Origin: Catenisphaera adipataccumulans
GTDB taxonomy: Bacteria > Bacillota_I > Bacilli_A > Erysipelotrichales > Erysipelotrichaceae
Length of the DNA stretch: 64,000 nt
Assembly (NCBI RefSeq): GCF_014202755.1
Contig: NZ_JACHHK010000001.1
Coordinates: 62,001-126,000, forward strand
Reading direction: 5' to 3'
A model generated the notes under the pieces. That model was given only the letters and a program-made list of their open reading frames with translations, made no database searches and had not been told where the DNA came from. The translations under genes and the position numbers were made by a program. Within the stretch, counting starts at the first letter, position 1. Each line of letters opens with the position of its first letter. Shown in pieces: positions 29,497 to 36,532 of the stretch.

Positions 29497-30633
29497 ATGA
29501 ATCAAACTCAAAATCGGGATGCCCTGATCGTGCGGACAAGCGTTGTCGGCATCCTTACAAATTTATTCCTCGCTGCATTCAAGGCAGCCATCGGCATTTT
29601 ATCGAATTCCATCGCGGTGACACTGGATGCGGTCAATAACTTGTCCGACGCGGGCAGTTCGATCATTACGATCGTCGGCACCAAGCTGGCGGCCAAGCCG
29701 GCCGACCGTCAGCATCCTTTTGGCTACGGCCGTATCGAATATCTCACTGCCGCCATCATTGCGGTGATCGTGCTGTATGCGGGGATCACGTCCTTATCCG
29801 AATCGATCCAGAAGATCATCCACCCGGAGACACCTTCCTATTCCATGTTGGCGCTGACGATCATCACGGTCGGTGTACTGGTCAAGTATGGTTTAGGTAA
29901 GTATGTGAAAAAGAACGGACAGATGGTTCATTCTGATTCCTTGATCAATTCCGGACAGGATGCCCTGCTGGATGCGGTCATTTCTGCTTCTACCTTGGCA
30001 GCTGCCGTAATTTTTATCTTATTCCATGTTTCATTGGAAGCTTATCTCGGTGCCGTGATCTCCGTTTTCATCATCAAATCGGGTCTGGAGATGCTTCGGG
30101 ATACGCTTTCGCAGATCCTCGGCCAGCGTGCGGATCCATCATTGATCGTGAAGATCAAAAAGATCACGGACAGCTTCCCTGAGGTACACGGCACGTACGA
30201 TGTCGTGCTGCAGGATTACGGTCCGGACTATTATACCGGTTCGCTGCACATCGAAGTAGATGATACATTGACTGCCTGTGATATCGACCGGCTGAATAAA
30301 CAAATCACGTATCGTGTGTACGAGGAACTGAATATCATACTGACAGCCATCAGTGTGTACGCCGTCAATACCCAGGATGAAACCATCATCACGATGCGCA
30401 AGACCATTGCGGATATTGCCTTCCGCCATGAAAATATCCTGCAGATGCATGGATTTTATGTCGACCAAAGTGAAAAAGTCATTCGCTTCGATCTGGTCAT
30501 CAGTTTTGACGAACCGGACCGCATGGCCTTGTGTCAGACGATACGGTCAGAGGTTCAAAAAGCTTATCCGGACTACAAGATATATATCGTGGTCGACAAT
30601 GACATCAGTGAATTGATCCAGAAGGATGCGTAG
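29497..30633 (+). CDS. CDF-family cation efflux protein
   Basis: 378 residues, larger than the usual 300. The membrane domain has six segments; the TM2 metal site is Asn47-xxx-Asp51 (VNNLSD) and TM5 reads DALLD, giving N-D/D-D where zinc-type CDFs have D-D/H-D. N/D-rich sites occur in manganese-type exporters, so manganese or iron is a reasonable guess. Two cytoplasmic domains follow (about 210-290 and 295-378), of which the second appears to be an additional ferredoxin-like fold. A shared palindrome suggests coregulation with the hemolysin III gene. Confidence 0.88.
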   Translation: MNQTQNRDALIVRTSVVGILTNLFLAAFKAAIGILSNSIAVTLDAVNNLSDAGSSIITIVGTKLAAKPADRQHPFGYGRIEYLTAAIIAVIVLYAGITSLSESIQKIIHPETPSYSMLALTIITVGVLVKYGLGKYVKKNGQMVHSDSLINSGQDALLDAVISASTLAAAVIFILFHVSLEAYLGAVISVFIIKSGLEMLRDTLSQILGQRADPSLIVKIKKITDSFPEVHGTYDVVLQDYGPDYYTGSLHIEVDDTLTACDIDRLNKQITYRVYEELNIILTAISVYAVNTQDETIITMRKTIADIAFRHENILQMHGFYVDQSEKVIRFDLVISFDEPDRMALCQTIRSEVQKAYPDYKIYIVVDNDISELIQKDA

Positions 30634-30647
30634 TGCATCCTTTTTTT
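30624..30647 (+). terminator. Terminator of the cation efflux gene
   Basis: GGATGC/GCATCC stem with a 5-nt loop including the stop codon, then seven T. Confidence 0.85.
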
Positions 30648-30654
30648 ATAAAAA

Positions 30655-30683
30655 CACCTTCGGCCGGCTGCCGGCCGAAGGTG
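30655..30683 (-). terminator. Strong terminator of the small membrane protein gene
   Basis: Perfect 14-nt complementary arms around one central base (CACCTTCGGCCGGC and its complement), with a T-rich tract on the minus strand. Confidence 0.85.
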
Positions 30684-30695
30684 ATCTGCTCGTCA

Positions 30696-31307
30696 TTATT
30701 TTTCCTTAAAATAATAAACTTCCAACGGTTCGTTCTTGTCTCTCATCTTACGCTTCCAGTCGAAGTATTCATAGACGGCCAGAGCGATCAATCCAAGAAT
30801 GGCAACGACGATGCGGGCCGTCGTGCTCGTGCTGGCCGTATAGACTTCGTTGACCGCCGTACTGCTCGACGGCAGTACATACCAGCTGATAAACAACATA
30901 CATACGGACAGCAGGATATTATAGGCAAAATTCTTGCCGAATCCGCCCGGCGTCAGGGTCGCAAATGCGATCGACGAAGCGACCAGGACCGGCAGATGGA
31001 AATAGTTGATCAGAAAATTTGTGATGATCGGTACAAAGATCAGCTGCAGCACAATGAAAATAATATTGTGGTGCGGATTTTTTAATACGCCGATGTAGGC
31101 TGAGATCTTGCTTGAAACAATGATGACGATCATGGCCAGACCGACCCAGTGGATCAATGTCCACGTTTGGGTCAAATAAATGGTCGGATCGATGGCCAGG
31201 ATGATGATGGCTACAGCGATCGTCAAAAAGATGGTGATTTTATTGATATATTTACAAACGGTTTGAGCCGTTGTCATTTTGGATGCGGCTTGTTCAATGT
31301 TATCCAT
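30696..31307 (-). CDS. Multi-pass membrane protein of unknown function
   Basis: 203 residues with about five hydrophobic segments, beginning with a short polar N-terminus and ending in a basic, charged tail (EYFDWKRKMRDKNE). The tail and size resemble small integral membrane proteins without assigned role. No family is recognised. The start at MDNIEQAASK is supported by GAGGAGG six bases upstream; a start at 31403 is rejected because it lies upstream of the promoter. Confidence 0.75.
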   Translation of the reverse strand: MDNIEQAASKMTTAQTVCKYINKITIFLTIAVAIIILAIDPTIYLTQTWTLIHWVGLAMIVIIVSSKISAYIGVLKNPHHNIIFIVLQLIFVPIITNFLINYFHLPVLVASSIAFATLTPGGFGKNFAYNILLSVCMLFISWYVLPSSSTAVNEVYTASTSTTARIVVAILGLIALAVYEYFDWKRKMRDKNEPLEVYYFKEK

Positions 31308-31331
31308 GTGAAACCTCCTCGTTGTTAATGG

Positions 31332-31360
31332 ATGATAGTCCCCTTTTCCAAGAAAGTCAA
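31332..31360 (-). promoter_or_regulatory. Promoter of the small membrane protein gene
   Basis: TTGACT, 17-nt spacer, TATCAT on the minus strand, 25 nt before the ATG. Confidence 0.8.
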
Positions 31361-31381
31361 CGGCCAAATTGATGAATGCCT

Positions 31382-31927
31382 TTACATCGAATTTCGTGCC
31401 CAAAGCCAGGCAAGAATGTGAATAGCTTGTTCAAAATGGCCTTCTTGGGTCATGTTCTGCAGCTGTTCATCGGTACACGTCGATACTTGCAGGAATTCTG
31501 TGTCATCGAGGTGCTGCCGGCTGACTTTTCGGCAGTTTTCCGCTTTAAAAATATAGGCATAGTTATCAGCTATTGTCGCATACGACGGTACCGCCAACAA
31601 GTATTGCCAGGAATCCGATTCATACCCGGTTTCTTCTTTTAGTTCCCGGCGGGCTGCCTGTTCCAGCGTTTCGCCGGATTCGATGCCGCCGGCTGGAAAT
31701 TCTGTCGTCACCTTGCCCAATCCATGGCGGTACTGATGCACACATAGGTACCGGCCGTTTTCATCCGATGCGACGATCACGACATAGTTCTGCCGGCTGA
31801 TATTATAGAAAGGTCTGCCGATGGTGCCGTCGGGAAAACGGTAAGCCGTCTCACGCAGGTCGATCCATTGATTTTTGATAATTTGTTTTTCTTCGATCCG
31901 TTTCCATTCCAAGTCTTTCTTGTTCAT
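31382..31927 (-). CDS. NUDIX hydrolase, ADP-ribose pyrophosphatase-like
   Basis: 181 residues. The Nudix box runs from GGIESGE to RRELKEETG (about 87-109), preceded by the YRHGLGKVTTEFPAG strand typical of ADP-sugar pyrophosphatases (NudF-like). It cleaves nucleoside diphosphate sugars such as ADP-ribose. It lies downstream of a tRNA-Arg and its terminator, so it may use read-through or an undetected promoter. Confidence 0.9.
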   Translation of the reverse strand: MNKKDLEWKRIEEKQIIKNQWIDLRETAYRFPDGTIGRPFYNISRQNYVVIVASDENGRYLCVHQYRHGLGKVTTEFPAGGIESGETLEQAARRELKEETGYESDSWQYLLAVPSYATIADNYAYIFKAENCRKVSRQHLDDTEFLQVSTCTDEQLQNMTQEGHFEQAIHILAWLWARNSM

Positions 31928-31940
31928 AAAATCTCCTTTA

Positions 31941-31963
31941 AAAAAAATCGGGACAGTCCCGAT
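31941..31963 (-). terminator. Terminator after tRNA-Arg(CCT)
   Basis: ATCGGGAC/GTCCCGAT hairpin with an immediate T tract on the minus strand, between the tRNA and the NUDIX gene. Confidence 0.75.
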
Positions 31964-31973
31964 TTTGTTTACA

Positions 31974-32050
31974 TGGCGTCCCCGAGAGGATTCGAACCTC
32001 CGACCTACCGCTTAGGAGGCGGTTGCTCTATCCAACTGAGCTACGAAGAC
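31974..32050 (-). tRNA. tRNA-Arg, anticodon CCT
   Basis: A 77-nt cloverleaf on the minus strand with encoded CCA. The acceptor GTCTTCG pairs with CGGGGAC (two G-T pairs), the D arm is GCTC/GAGC, the anticodon loop is CTCCTAA within CCGCC/GGCGG-type pairing, and the T arm contains GGTTCGAATCC. It reads AGG codons. Confidence 0.95.
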
Positions 32051-32054
32051 AAGC

Positions 32055-32681
32055 CTAGATCACTTGTGTGAAGTCATTGATCGTCTCCACGTTCAAAGCT
32101 TCCATTTCTGATTTATTATCTTCATTTACGATCCCGATACACTGAATCCCTAGCTGCCGGGCTGTATCGATCGCGTAGGCAGAATCCTCAAACATCAGTG
32201 TCTCCTGCGGTTCGGTCTGAAAATAATTGAGTGCCATTTGATAAATTTCCGGTTCCCGCTTCGTCAGGCGCAGATCCTGAGCAGAGAAAATGCGGGCAAT
32301 ATCTTTCTGCAGATCAAAACGATTCAATACGGTCTCTGTGAGTGCTGTTGAGTTTGACGTCACGACTGCCATGTCCATATCCTGGGCAAACTGTGTCTGA
32401 ATGAATTCTTTTACGCCTGGTTTGAGCGGCACATGATACCGGTACTCGCTGTCGATATAATCGGCAGCTTCATGGATCATTTCTTTCATCGAAATCTGCG
32501 GCATGAACTTTTTTTGGATGTTCTGCAGCACTTCCGGATAGGTCATCTGAAAATAATGGGGTTTGTCCGCTTCAAAGTCCGATGGAATATGATACAAATC
32601 ATATAAGTGACGAATCGAATTTTCCCACACGTACATGGAATCAATAAGGGTTCCGTCTAAATCAAAAAGAATCGTATTCAT
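32055..32681 (-). CDS. HAD-superfamily phosphatase, beta-phosphoglucomutase-like subgroup
   Basis: 208 residues. Motif I FDLDGTLIDS (6-15), TSNSTAL as motif II, and a terminal MFEDSAYAIDTARQLG as motif IV; a helical cap is inserted after motif I. Typical small-molecule phosphatase (sugar phosphates or phosphoglycolate). The start at MNTILFDLDG follows AGAGGAAAAAAT; an upstream in-frame start would run through the neighbouring tRNA. It lies between two tRNA-Arg genes. Confidence 0.9.
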   Translation of the reverse strand: MNTILFDLDGTLIDSMYVWENSIRHLYDLYHIPSDFEADKPHYFQMTYPEVLQNIQKKFMPQISMKEMIHEAADYIDSEYRYHVPLKPGVKEFIQTQFAQDMDMAVVTSNSTALTETVLNRFDLQKDIARIFSAQDLRLTKREPEIYQMALNYFQTEPQETLMFEDSAYAIDTARQLGIQCIGIVNEDNKSEMEALNVETINDFTQVI

Positions 32682-32703
32682 ATTTTTTCCTCTAACTAAA
32701 AAA

Positions 32704-32780
32704 TGGTGCGCCTGACAGGGGTCGAACCTGCAACCGCCAGAATCGGAATCTGATACTCTATCCAGTTGAGCTACAGGCGC
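32704..32780 (-). tRNA. tRNA-Arg, anticodon CCG
   Basis: A 77-nt cloverleaf on the minus strand with encoded CCA. Acceptor GCGCCTG/CAGGCGC, D stem GCTC/GAGT, anticodon stem TCAGA/TCTGG around TTCCGAT, T arm GCAGG-TTCGACC-CCTGT. It reads CGG codons. Confidence 0.95.
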
Positions 32781-32792
32781 ATCACTTATTGC

Positions 32793-32821
32793 ATTATACA
32801 AAGTTTCTTTGGATTTTGCAA
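32793..32821 (-). promoter_or_regulatory. Promoter of the tRNA-Arg(CCG) unit
   Basis: TTGCAA, 17-nt spacer, TATAAT on the minus strand, ending 12 nt before the mature tRNA. Confidence 0.8.
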
Positions 32822-32860
32822 AAAATATGTTATAAATGAAAAGGTTTAGGAGGAGAAAAA

Positions 32861-34114
32861 ATGGCTAAAAGAATTATTCAAGTGGATGAGAAGGTCCCTT
32901 TGAAACAGAGCATTCCGCTGAGCATCCAGCATATGTTTGCGATGTTCGGTGCCAGTGTCCTGGTTCCGTTCCTGTTCGGCATCAATCCGGCCATCGTGTT
33001 ATTGATGAACGGAATCGGCACCTTGTTGTTTATATTCATCACGAAAGGCAAGGCACCGGCCTATCTGGGCAGCAGCTTTGCCTTTATTGCGCCGGCCAAT
33101 ATCGTTATCGCTAAATTTGGATATCCGTATGCGCTGGGCGGTTTTGTGGTCACCGGTTTCTGCGGCTGTCTGCTGGCCTTGCTGATCAAGAAAATCGGTA
33201 CAAAATGGATCGATATTGTGCTGCCGTCCGCTGCTATGGGCCCGGTCGTTGCATTGATCGGCTTGGAATTGTCCAGTTCGGCTGCCAGCACGGCAGGCTT
33301 GCTGGATAAGACCGTGGATCCGCGCAATGCCTTGGTGTTCTTCGTCACCTTAGGAGTTGCCGTGATCGGCAGTGTTTGTTTCCGGAAGTTTCTCAGCGTC
33401 ATTCCGATCTTGATCGCGATCATCTGCGGCTATGTGACCGCATTGTGTGTCGGCATCGTCGATTTAAGTCCAGTGATGCAGGCATCCTTCTTTTCGCTGC
33501 CGCATTTCCAGGCACCGAAATTTGATTTCAATGCGGTCATGATGATCCTGCCCGTATTATTGGTCATCACTTCAGAACACATCGGACATCAGATCGTGAC
33601 CAGCGAAGTAATCGGCCGGGATTTACTGAAGGATCCAGGTCTGCATCGCTCGATCTTTGCGGATAACTTTTCGAGCATGCTTTCGGGTTTGGTCGGATCG
33701 GTCCCAACGACCACATACGGCGAAAATATCGGTGTCATGGCAATCACCGGCGTCTACAGCGTACAGGTCATTGCCGGTGCGGCGATCTTATCGATCATTT
33801 GTTCGTTCATCGGTCCGCTGTCAGCTTTGATCCAGTCTATCCCAGGACCTGTCATCGGCGGTATCAGTTTCTTATTATACGGTATGATCGGTACCAGCGG
33901 TCTGCGCATCCTGGTCGATAATCATGTAGATTATGCCAAGTCATCCAATCTGGTGCTGACTTCGGTGGTCTTTGTGACCGGGCTGAGCGGGGCTTCGATC
34001 TCGATTGGTGCGACCGTCTTAAGCGGTATGGTGCTGGCCTGCATCGTGGGCATGCTGCTGAGCTTGTTGTTCTATCTGCTGGACCGCGCTCATTTACTGA
34101 ATCCGGATGCGTAA
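32861..34114 (+). CDS. uraA: Uracil/xanthine permease (NCS2 family, UraA-like)
   Basis: 417 residues with about 14 membrane segments. IQHMFAMFGASVLVPFLFG near the N-terminus, GSSFAFIAP in the discontinuous TM3, and SEHIGHQIVTSEVIGRDL in the TM8 region match UraA; PTTTYGENIGVMAITGVYS is the TM10 substrate site. It imports uracil with protons. GGAGGAGAAAAA precedes the ATG. It is monocistronic. Confidence 0.93.
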   Translation: MAKRIIQVDEKVPLKQSIPLSIQHMFAMFGASVLVPFLFGINPAIVLLMNGIGTLLFIFITKGKAPAYLGSSFAFIAPANIVIAKFGYPYALGGFVVTGFCGCLLALLIKKIGTKWIDIVLPSAAMGPVVALIGLELSSSAASTAGLLDKTVDPRNALVFFVTLGVAVIGSVCFRKFLSVIPILIAIICGYVTALCVGIVDLSPVMQASFFSLPHFQAPKFDFNAVMMILPVLLVITSEHIGHQIVTSEVIGRDLLKDPGLHRSIFADNFSSMLSGLVGSVPTTTYGENIGVMAITGVYSVQVIAGAAILSIICSFIGPLSALIQSIPGPVIGGISFLLYGMIGTSGLRILVDNHVDYAKSSNLVLTSVVFVTGLSGASISIGATVLSGMVLACIVGMLLSLLFYLLDRAHLLNPDA

Positions 34115-34124
34115 GCGATCAAAA

Positions 34125-34153
34125 GGACTCGATTTCAAATCGAGTCCTTTTTT
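34125..34153 (+). terminator. Terminator of uraA
   Basis: An 11-bp stem GGACTCGATTT/AAATCGAGTCC with a T tract. Confidence 0.9.
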
Positions 34154-34181
34154 ATGTGTCTTAGTTGATTTGCAGCATTGT

Positions 34182-34207
34182 AAAAAAAAAGATACCTTGC
34201 GGTATCT
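34182..34207 (-). terminator. Terminator of the membrane-anchored protein gene
   Basis: AGATACC/GGTATCT with a GCAA loop and nine T on the minus strand. Confidence 0.85.
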
Positions 34208-34923
34208 TAATGATTGAATTGATCGGCCTGATCTTCCGGGATCGCGAATTCATCGGTTACTTCCTGGTCAGCATACTTGGTCTTGCTCATCATTTGTTTG
34301 ACAAGATTATCCACATGCAGACGGTTGGTTTTATCCGCTGACTCTGGTGCCAGTAAATACGCCGTAACCATGTAATAGTTATTGTTGTCGGCATCAAAAA
34401 TGCAGTACGATGTCTGATATTGGAAGGAACTGGTATCTTCCGGAATGGAACGGATCACTTCGCAGTAGTTGTTCTCATCCCCGCGGAACGTATAATACGC
34501 CGCCGCATACTGTGAATCCGCCTGCTGGGTCTGAGAGGCCATTTCGCTTTTGGTCAAGATCGGCATTTGATCGAAATTGCCGCCGTTGGAACTTTCCATC
34601 TTCGTGATCGAAATAGCAACTGTTTCATTTGTGTACAGTTTTGTCTGTCCGTAACTATAAGTGATCGAACCTAGTTCGTCGTTCTTTTGCTGATCCTGGA
34701 TCTCCATGCCTTCCGGCAGCAATACTGTCTGGCCGACACCTTCCAGTTCAACTGTGTTGTCTGGATCTACATAACTGTTCGTGGTTTTTGTTTGTGTAGA
34801 TTCGGTTTGTGTTTGTTCCGTAGAGGAATCTTGAAATATATTGGATGCCATTCCGAGCGCCATGCCTCCGACGATCACAACAGCAATGATCCGGATCACC
34901 CAGATCCTGAATTTCTTTCCCAT
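34207..34923 (-). CDS. Membrane-anchored extracytoplasmic protein of unknown function
   Basis: 238 residues. A basic N-terminus and one hydrophobic segment (about 8-26) form an uncleaved anchor or signal peptide without a lipobox. A Thr/Gln-rich linker (about 32-50) leads to a soluble domain (about 55-230) with two isolated cysteines, resembling secreted lipoprotein-like domains of Firmicutes. No catalytic motif is recognised. It begins 28 nt after the tRNA-Leu gene and may share its transcript. Confidence 0.75.
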   Translation of the reverse strand: MGKKFRIWVIRIIAVVIVGGMALGMASNIFQDSSTEQTQTESTQTKTTNSYVDPDNTVELEGVGQTVLLPEGMEIQDQQKNDELGSITYSYGQTKLYTNETVAISITKMESSNGGNFDQMPILTKSEMASQTQQADSQYAAAYYTFRGDENNYCEVIRSIPEDTSSFQYQTSYCIFDADNNNYYMVTAYLLAPESADKTNRLHVDNLVKQMMSKTKYADQEVTDEFAIPEDQADQFNH

Positions 34924-34951
34924 TGTATGCCTTCTCTCTTAAATAAAAAAA

Positions 34952-35037
34952 TGGTGAGGCCGATGCGACTTGAACGCACACGAGATAACCTCACAGCCCC
35001 CTCAAAGCTGCGTGTCTACCGATTCCACCACGGCCTC
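34952..35037 (-). tRNA. tRNA-Leu, anticodon GAG
   Basis: An 86-nt class II tRNA on the minus strand with a long variable arm and encoded CCA. Acceptor GAGGCCG/CGGCCTC, D loop with GGTAGACAC, anticodon stem CAGCT/GGCTG around TTGAGGG, T arm GTTCAAGTC. It reads CUC and CUU codons. Confidence 0.93.
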
Positions 35038-35105
35038 ATAATTCCCTTGCTTATTTTATCCTATTTCCGCAAAATACTCAATAAAAAAAGAGAGCCTGTG
35101 CTCTC

Positions 35106-36134
35106 TTATGCTTGTGCGTGTTCCAATGCGTCCGCTGGTTCCGTTTCTTTCCGACGATCCAGCCAAGCAAAGAATCCTGCCAGGATCGTTCCGGAAATCG
35201 AGTGCCATACACAAGATACAGCGGCGATGATGGCTGCATCCGGCATCGCGGCAAACTGCGCAGTGGTCGTTGCCAAGTTCGTCGCCATTCCGGCATTCTG
35301 CATTCCGACCTCGATCGAAATCGTACGGCGTTTGGCGACATTCATCCGTGTCAGGATACCGACACCATAACCGATCAAGTAACCCAGCGCATTGTGCAAG
35401 AAAACCGCTAAGAAGATGATGACGCCCGATTCAAAGAAGCTGGCTCCCTGCGAATTGATGACACCGCCGACGACAAAGGCCAGGCCCAATACCGCAACGC
35501 CCGGCATCAGTTGTTGGAAATCACGGAACCCGGCATACTTTGACAACGTTGCATTCAATGTAAATCCAACAGCGACTGGTAAGATGACGGTCTCGATGAT
35601 CGAAACAAACATCGGAAAAGCCTGAATGTGGACCGTAGCACCGCTGGCCAGCATCGAAACCAGCAACGGCGTCATGATCGGTGACAACAAGGTCGATGCG
35701 GTCGTCATGCCGACAGAGAATGCGACATCTCCATGGCAAAGATACGACATAACATTACTGGAAACGCCGCCCGGGCAGCATCCGACCAGGATCAGTCCCA
35801 ATGCCAGCGCATCCGGCAATTGAAGCAGATGAACCAAAGTGTAAGCAAGAAACGGCATGACCAAATATTGTGCGGCTGCACCGATAAAGATATCCAACGG
35901 CCGCTGCGCCAGGATCTTAAAATCCTCCGTTGTCATGCTCATGCCCATGCTCATCATGATGATACCGATGATCAATGTCTGACTGGTAAAACGGTTAGAG
36001 GCAAAATCCGTAAACCATGCATGATTGACCCAAGCCATCCAGGCCGGAACGATAAATGTGATGACCGCAAATCCGATCACGACTGCCGAAGTGTGATCGG
36101 ACATCCATTTTGCGGCTGCTTGTAATGTTTTCAT
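35106..36134 (-). CDS. BASS-family transporter under T-box control
   Basis: 342 residues with nine to ten membrane segments (bile acid:sodium symporter family, PF01758-like). The family signatures are GCCPGGVSSNVMSYLCHGD (an unwound-helix crossing motif) and EVGMQNAGMATNLA. Members import bile acids, pantoate, or organic and keto acids with sodium. The T-box leader, with a probable isoleucine specifier, points to a branched-chain amino acid precursor such as a 2-keto acid rather than bile acid. Start at MKTLQAAAKW after GGGGAGGAG. Confidence 0.9.
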   Translation of the reverse strand: MKTLQAAAKWMSDHTSAVVIGFAVITFIVPAWMAWVNHAWFTDFASNRFTSQTLIIGIIMMSMGMSMTTEDFKILAQRPLDIFIGAAAQYLVMPFLAYTLVHLLQLPDALALGLILVGCCPGGVSSNVMSYLCHGDVAFSVGMTTASTLLSPIMTPLLVSMLASGATVHIQAFPMFVSIIETVILPVAVGFTLNATLSKYAGFRDFQQLMPGVAVLGLAFVVGGVINSQGASFFESGVIIFLAVFLHNALGYLIGYGVGILTRMNVAKRRTISIEVGMQNAGMATNLATTTAQFAAMPDAAIIAAVSCVWHSISGTILAGFFAWLDRRKETEPADALEHAQA

Positions 36135-36148
36135 ATCTGACTCCTCCC

Positions 36149-36425
36149 CACAAAAAAATCCCTCTGACTCTTTCAATCAAAGGGACGAAAAATATTCCGC
36201 GTTACCACCCTAATTCCGCAGGCATGCCTGCGACTCTTTACGTACCAACATACGCTTCCTGATGACGGAGGATTCCGGCGATGCTTACTATTTTCAGCAC
36301 GCTTCTTAGAGAGGATATCGACAAACTGCGAACGATCTGTTTTCACCAGCCACAGACTCTCTGCACGTTCCTGCATCTTTGCGACGTGTTCTCATCAACG
36401 AATTTGAGGGATTCAATTGTTTACG
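36149..36425 (-). promoter_or_regulatory. T-box riboswitch leader
   Basis: The minus strand contains the T-box core AGGGTGGTAACGCGG (36197-36211) followed by a terminator hairpin and seven T. Stem I is present, with a distal GGCTGGTGAAA segment. Its specifier loop is bounded by the CAAA/TTTG and GAGA/TCTC helices; the 3' strand reads TCGATATCC, and alignment by position with the B. subtilis glyQS loop puts the codon at ATC (Ile). Uncharged tRNA-Ile would then stabilise the antiterminator. The codon assignment is less certain than the T-box itself. Confidence 0.92.
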
Positions 36426-36431
36426 GTTGAA

Positions 36432-36459
36432 ATTATATCACTGTGCTTACATTTGTCAA
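36432..36459 (-). promoter_or_regulatory. Promoter of the T-box transcript
   Basis: TTGACA, 16-nt spacer, TATAAT on the minus strand just upstream of the T-box leader. Confidence 0.8.
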
Positions 36460-36498
36460 ATGAAAATTTTCATTTCATGCTTTACATTCGTTACATTC

Positions 36499-36526
36499 AA
36501 AAAAAACGGGCAGGAATTCCTGCCGT
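36499..36526 (-). terminator. Terminator of the first CnaB surface protein gene
   Basis: A GGCAGGAATTCCTGCC palindrome and a T tract on the minus strand. Confidence 0.8.
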
Positions 36527-36532
36527 CTTCAA

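Noticed and set aside
36149-36425. Bile acid-responsive control of the BASS gene
   Set aside because: The leader is an unmistakable T-box, so the signal is tRNA charging rather than bile acid.
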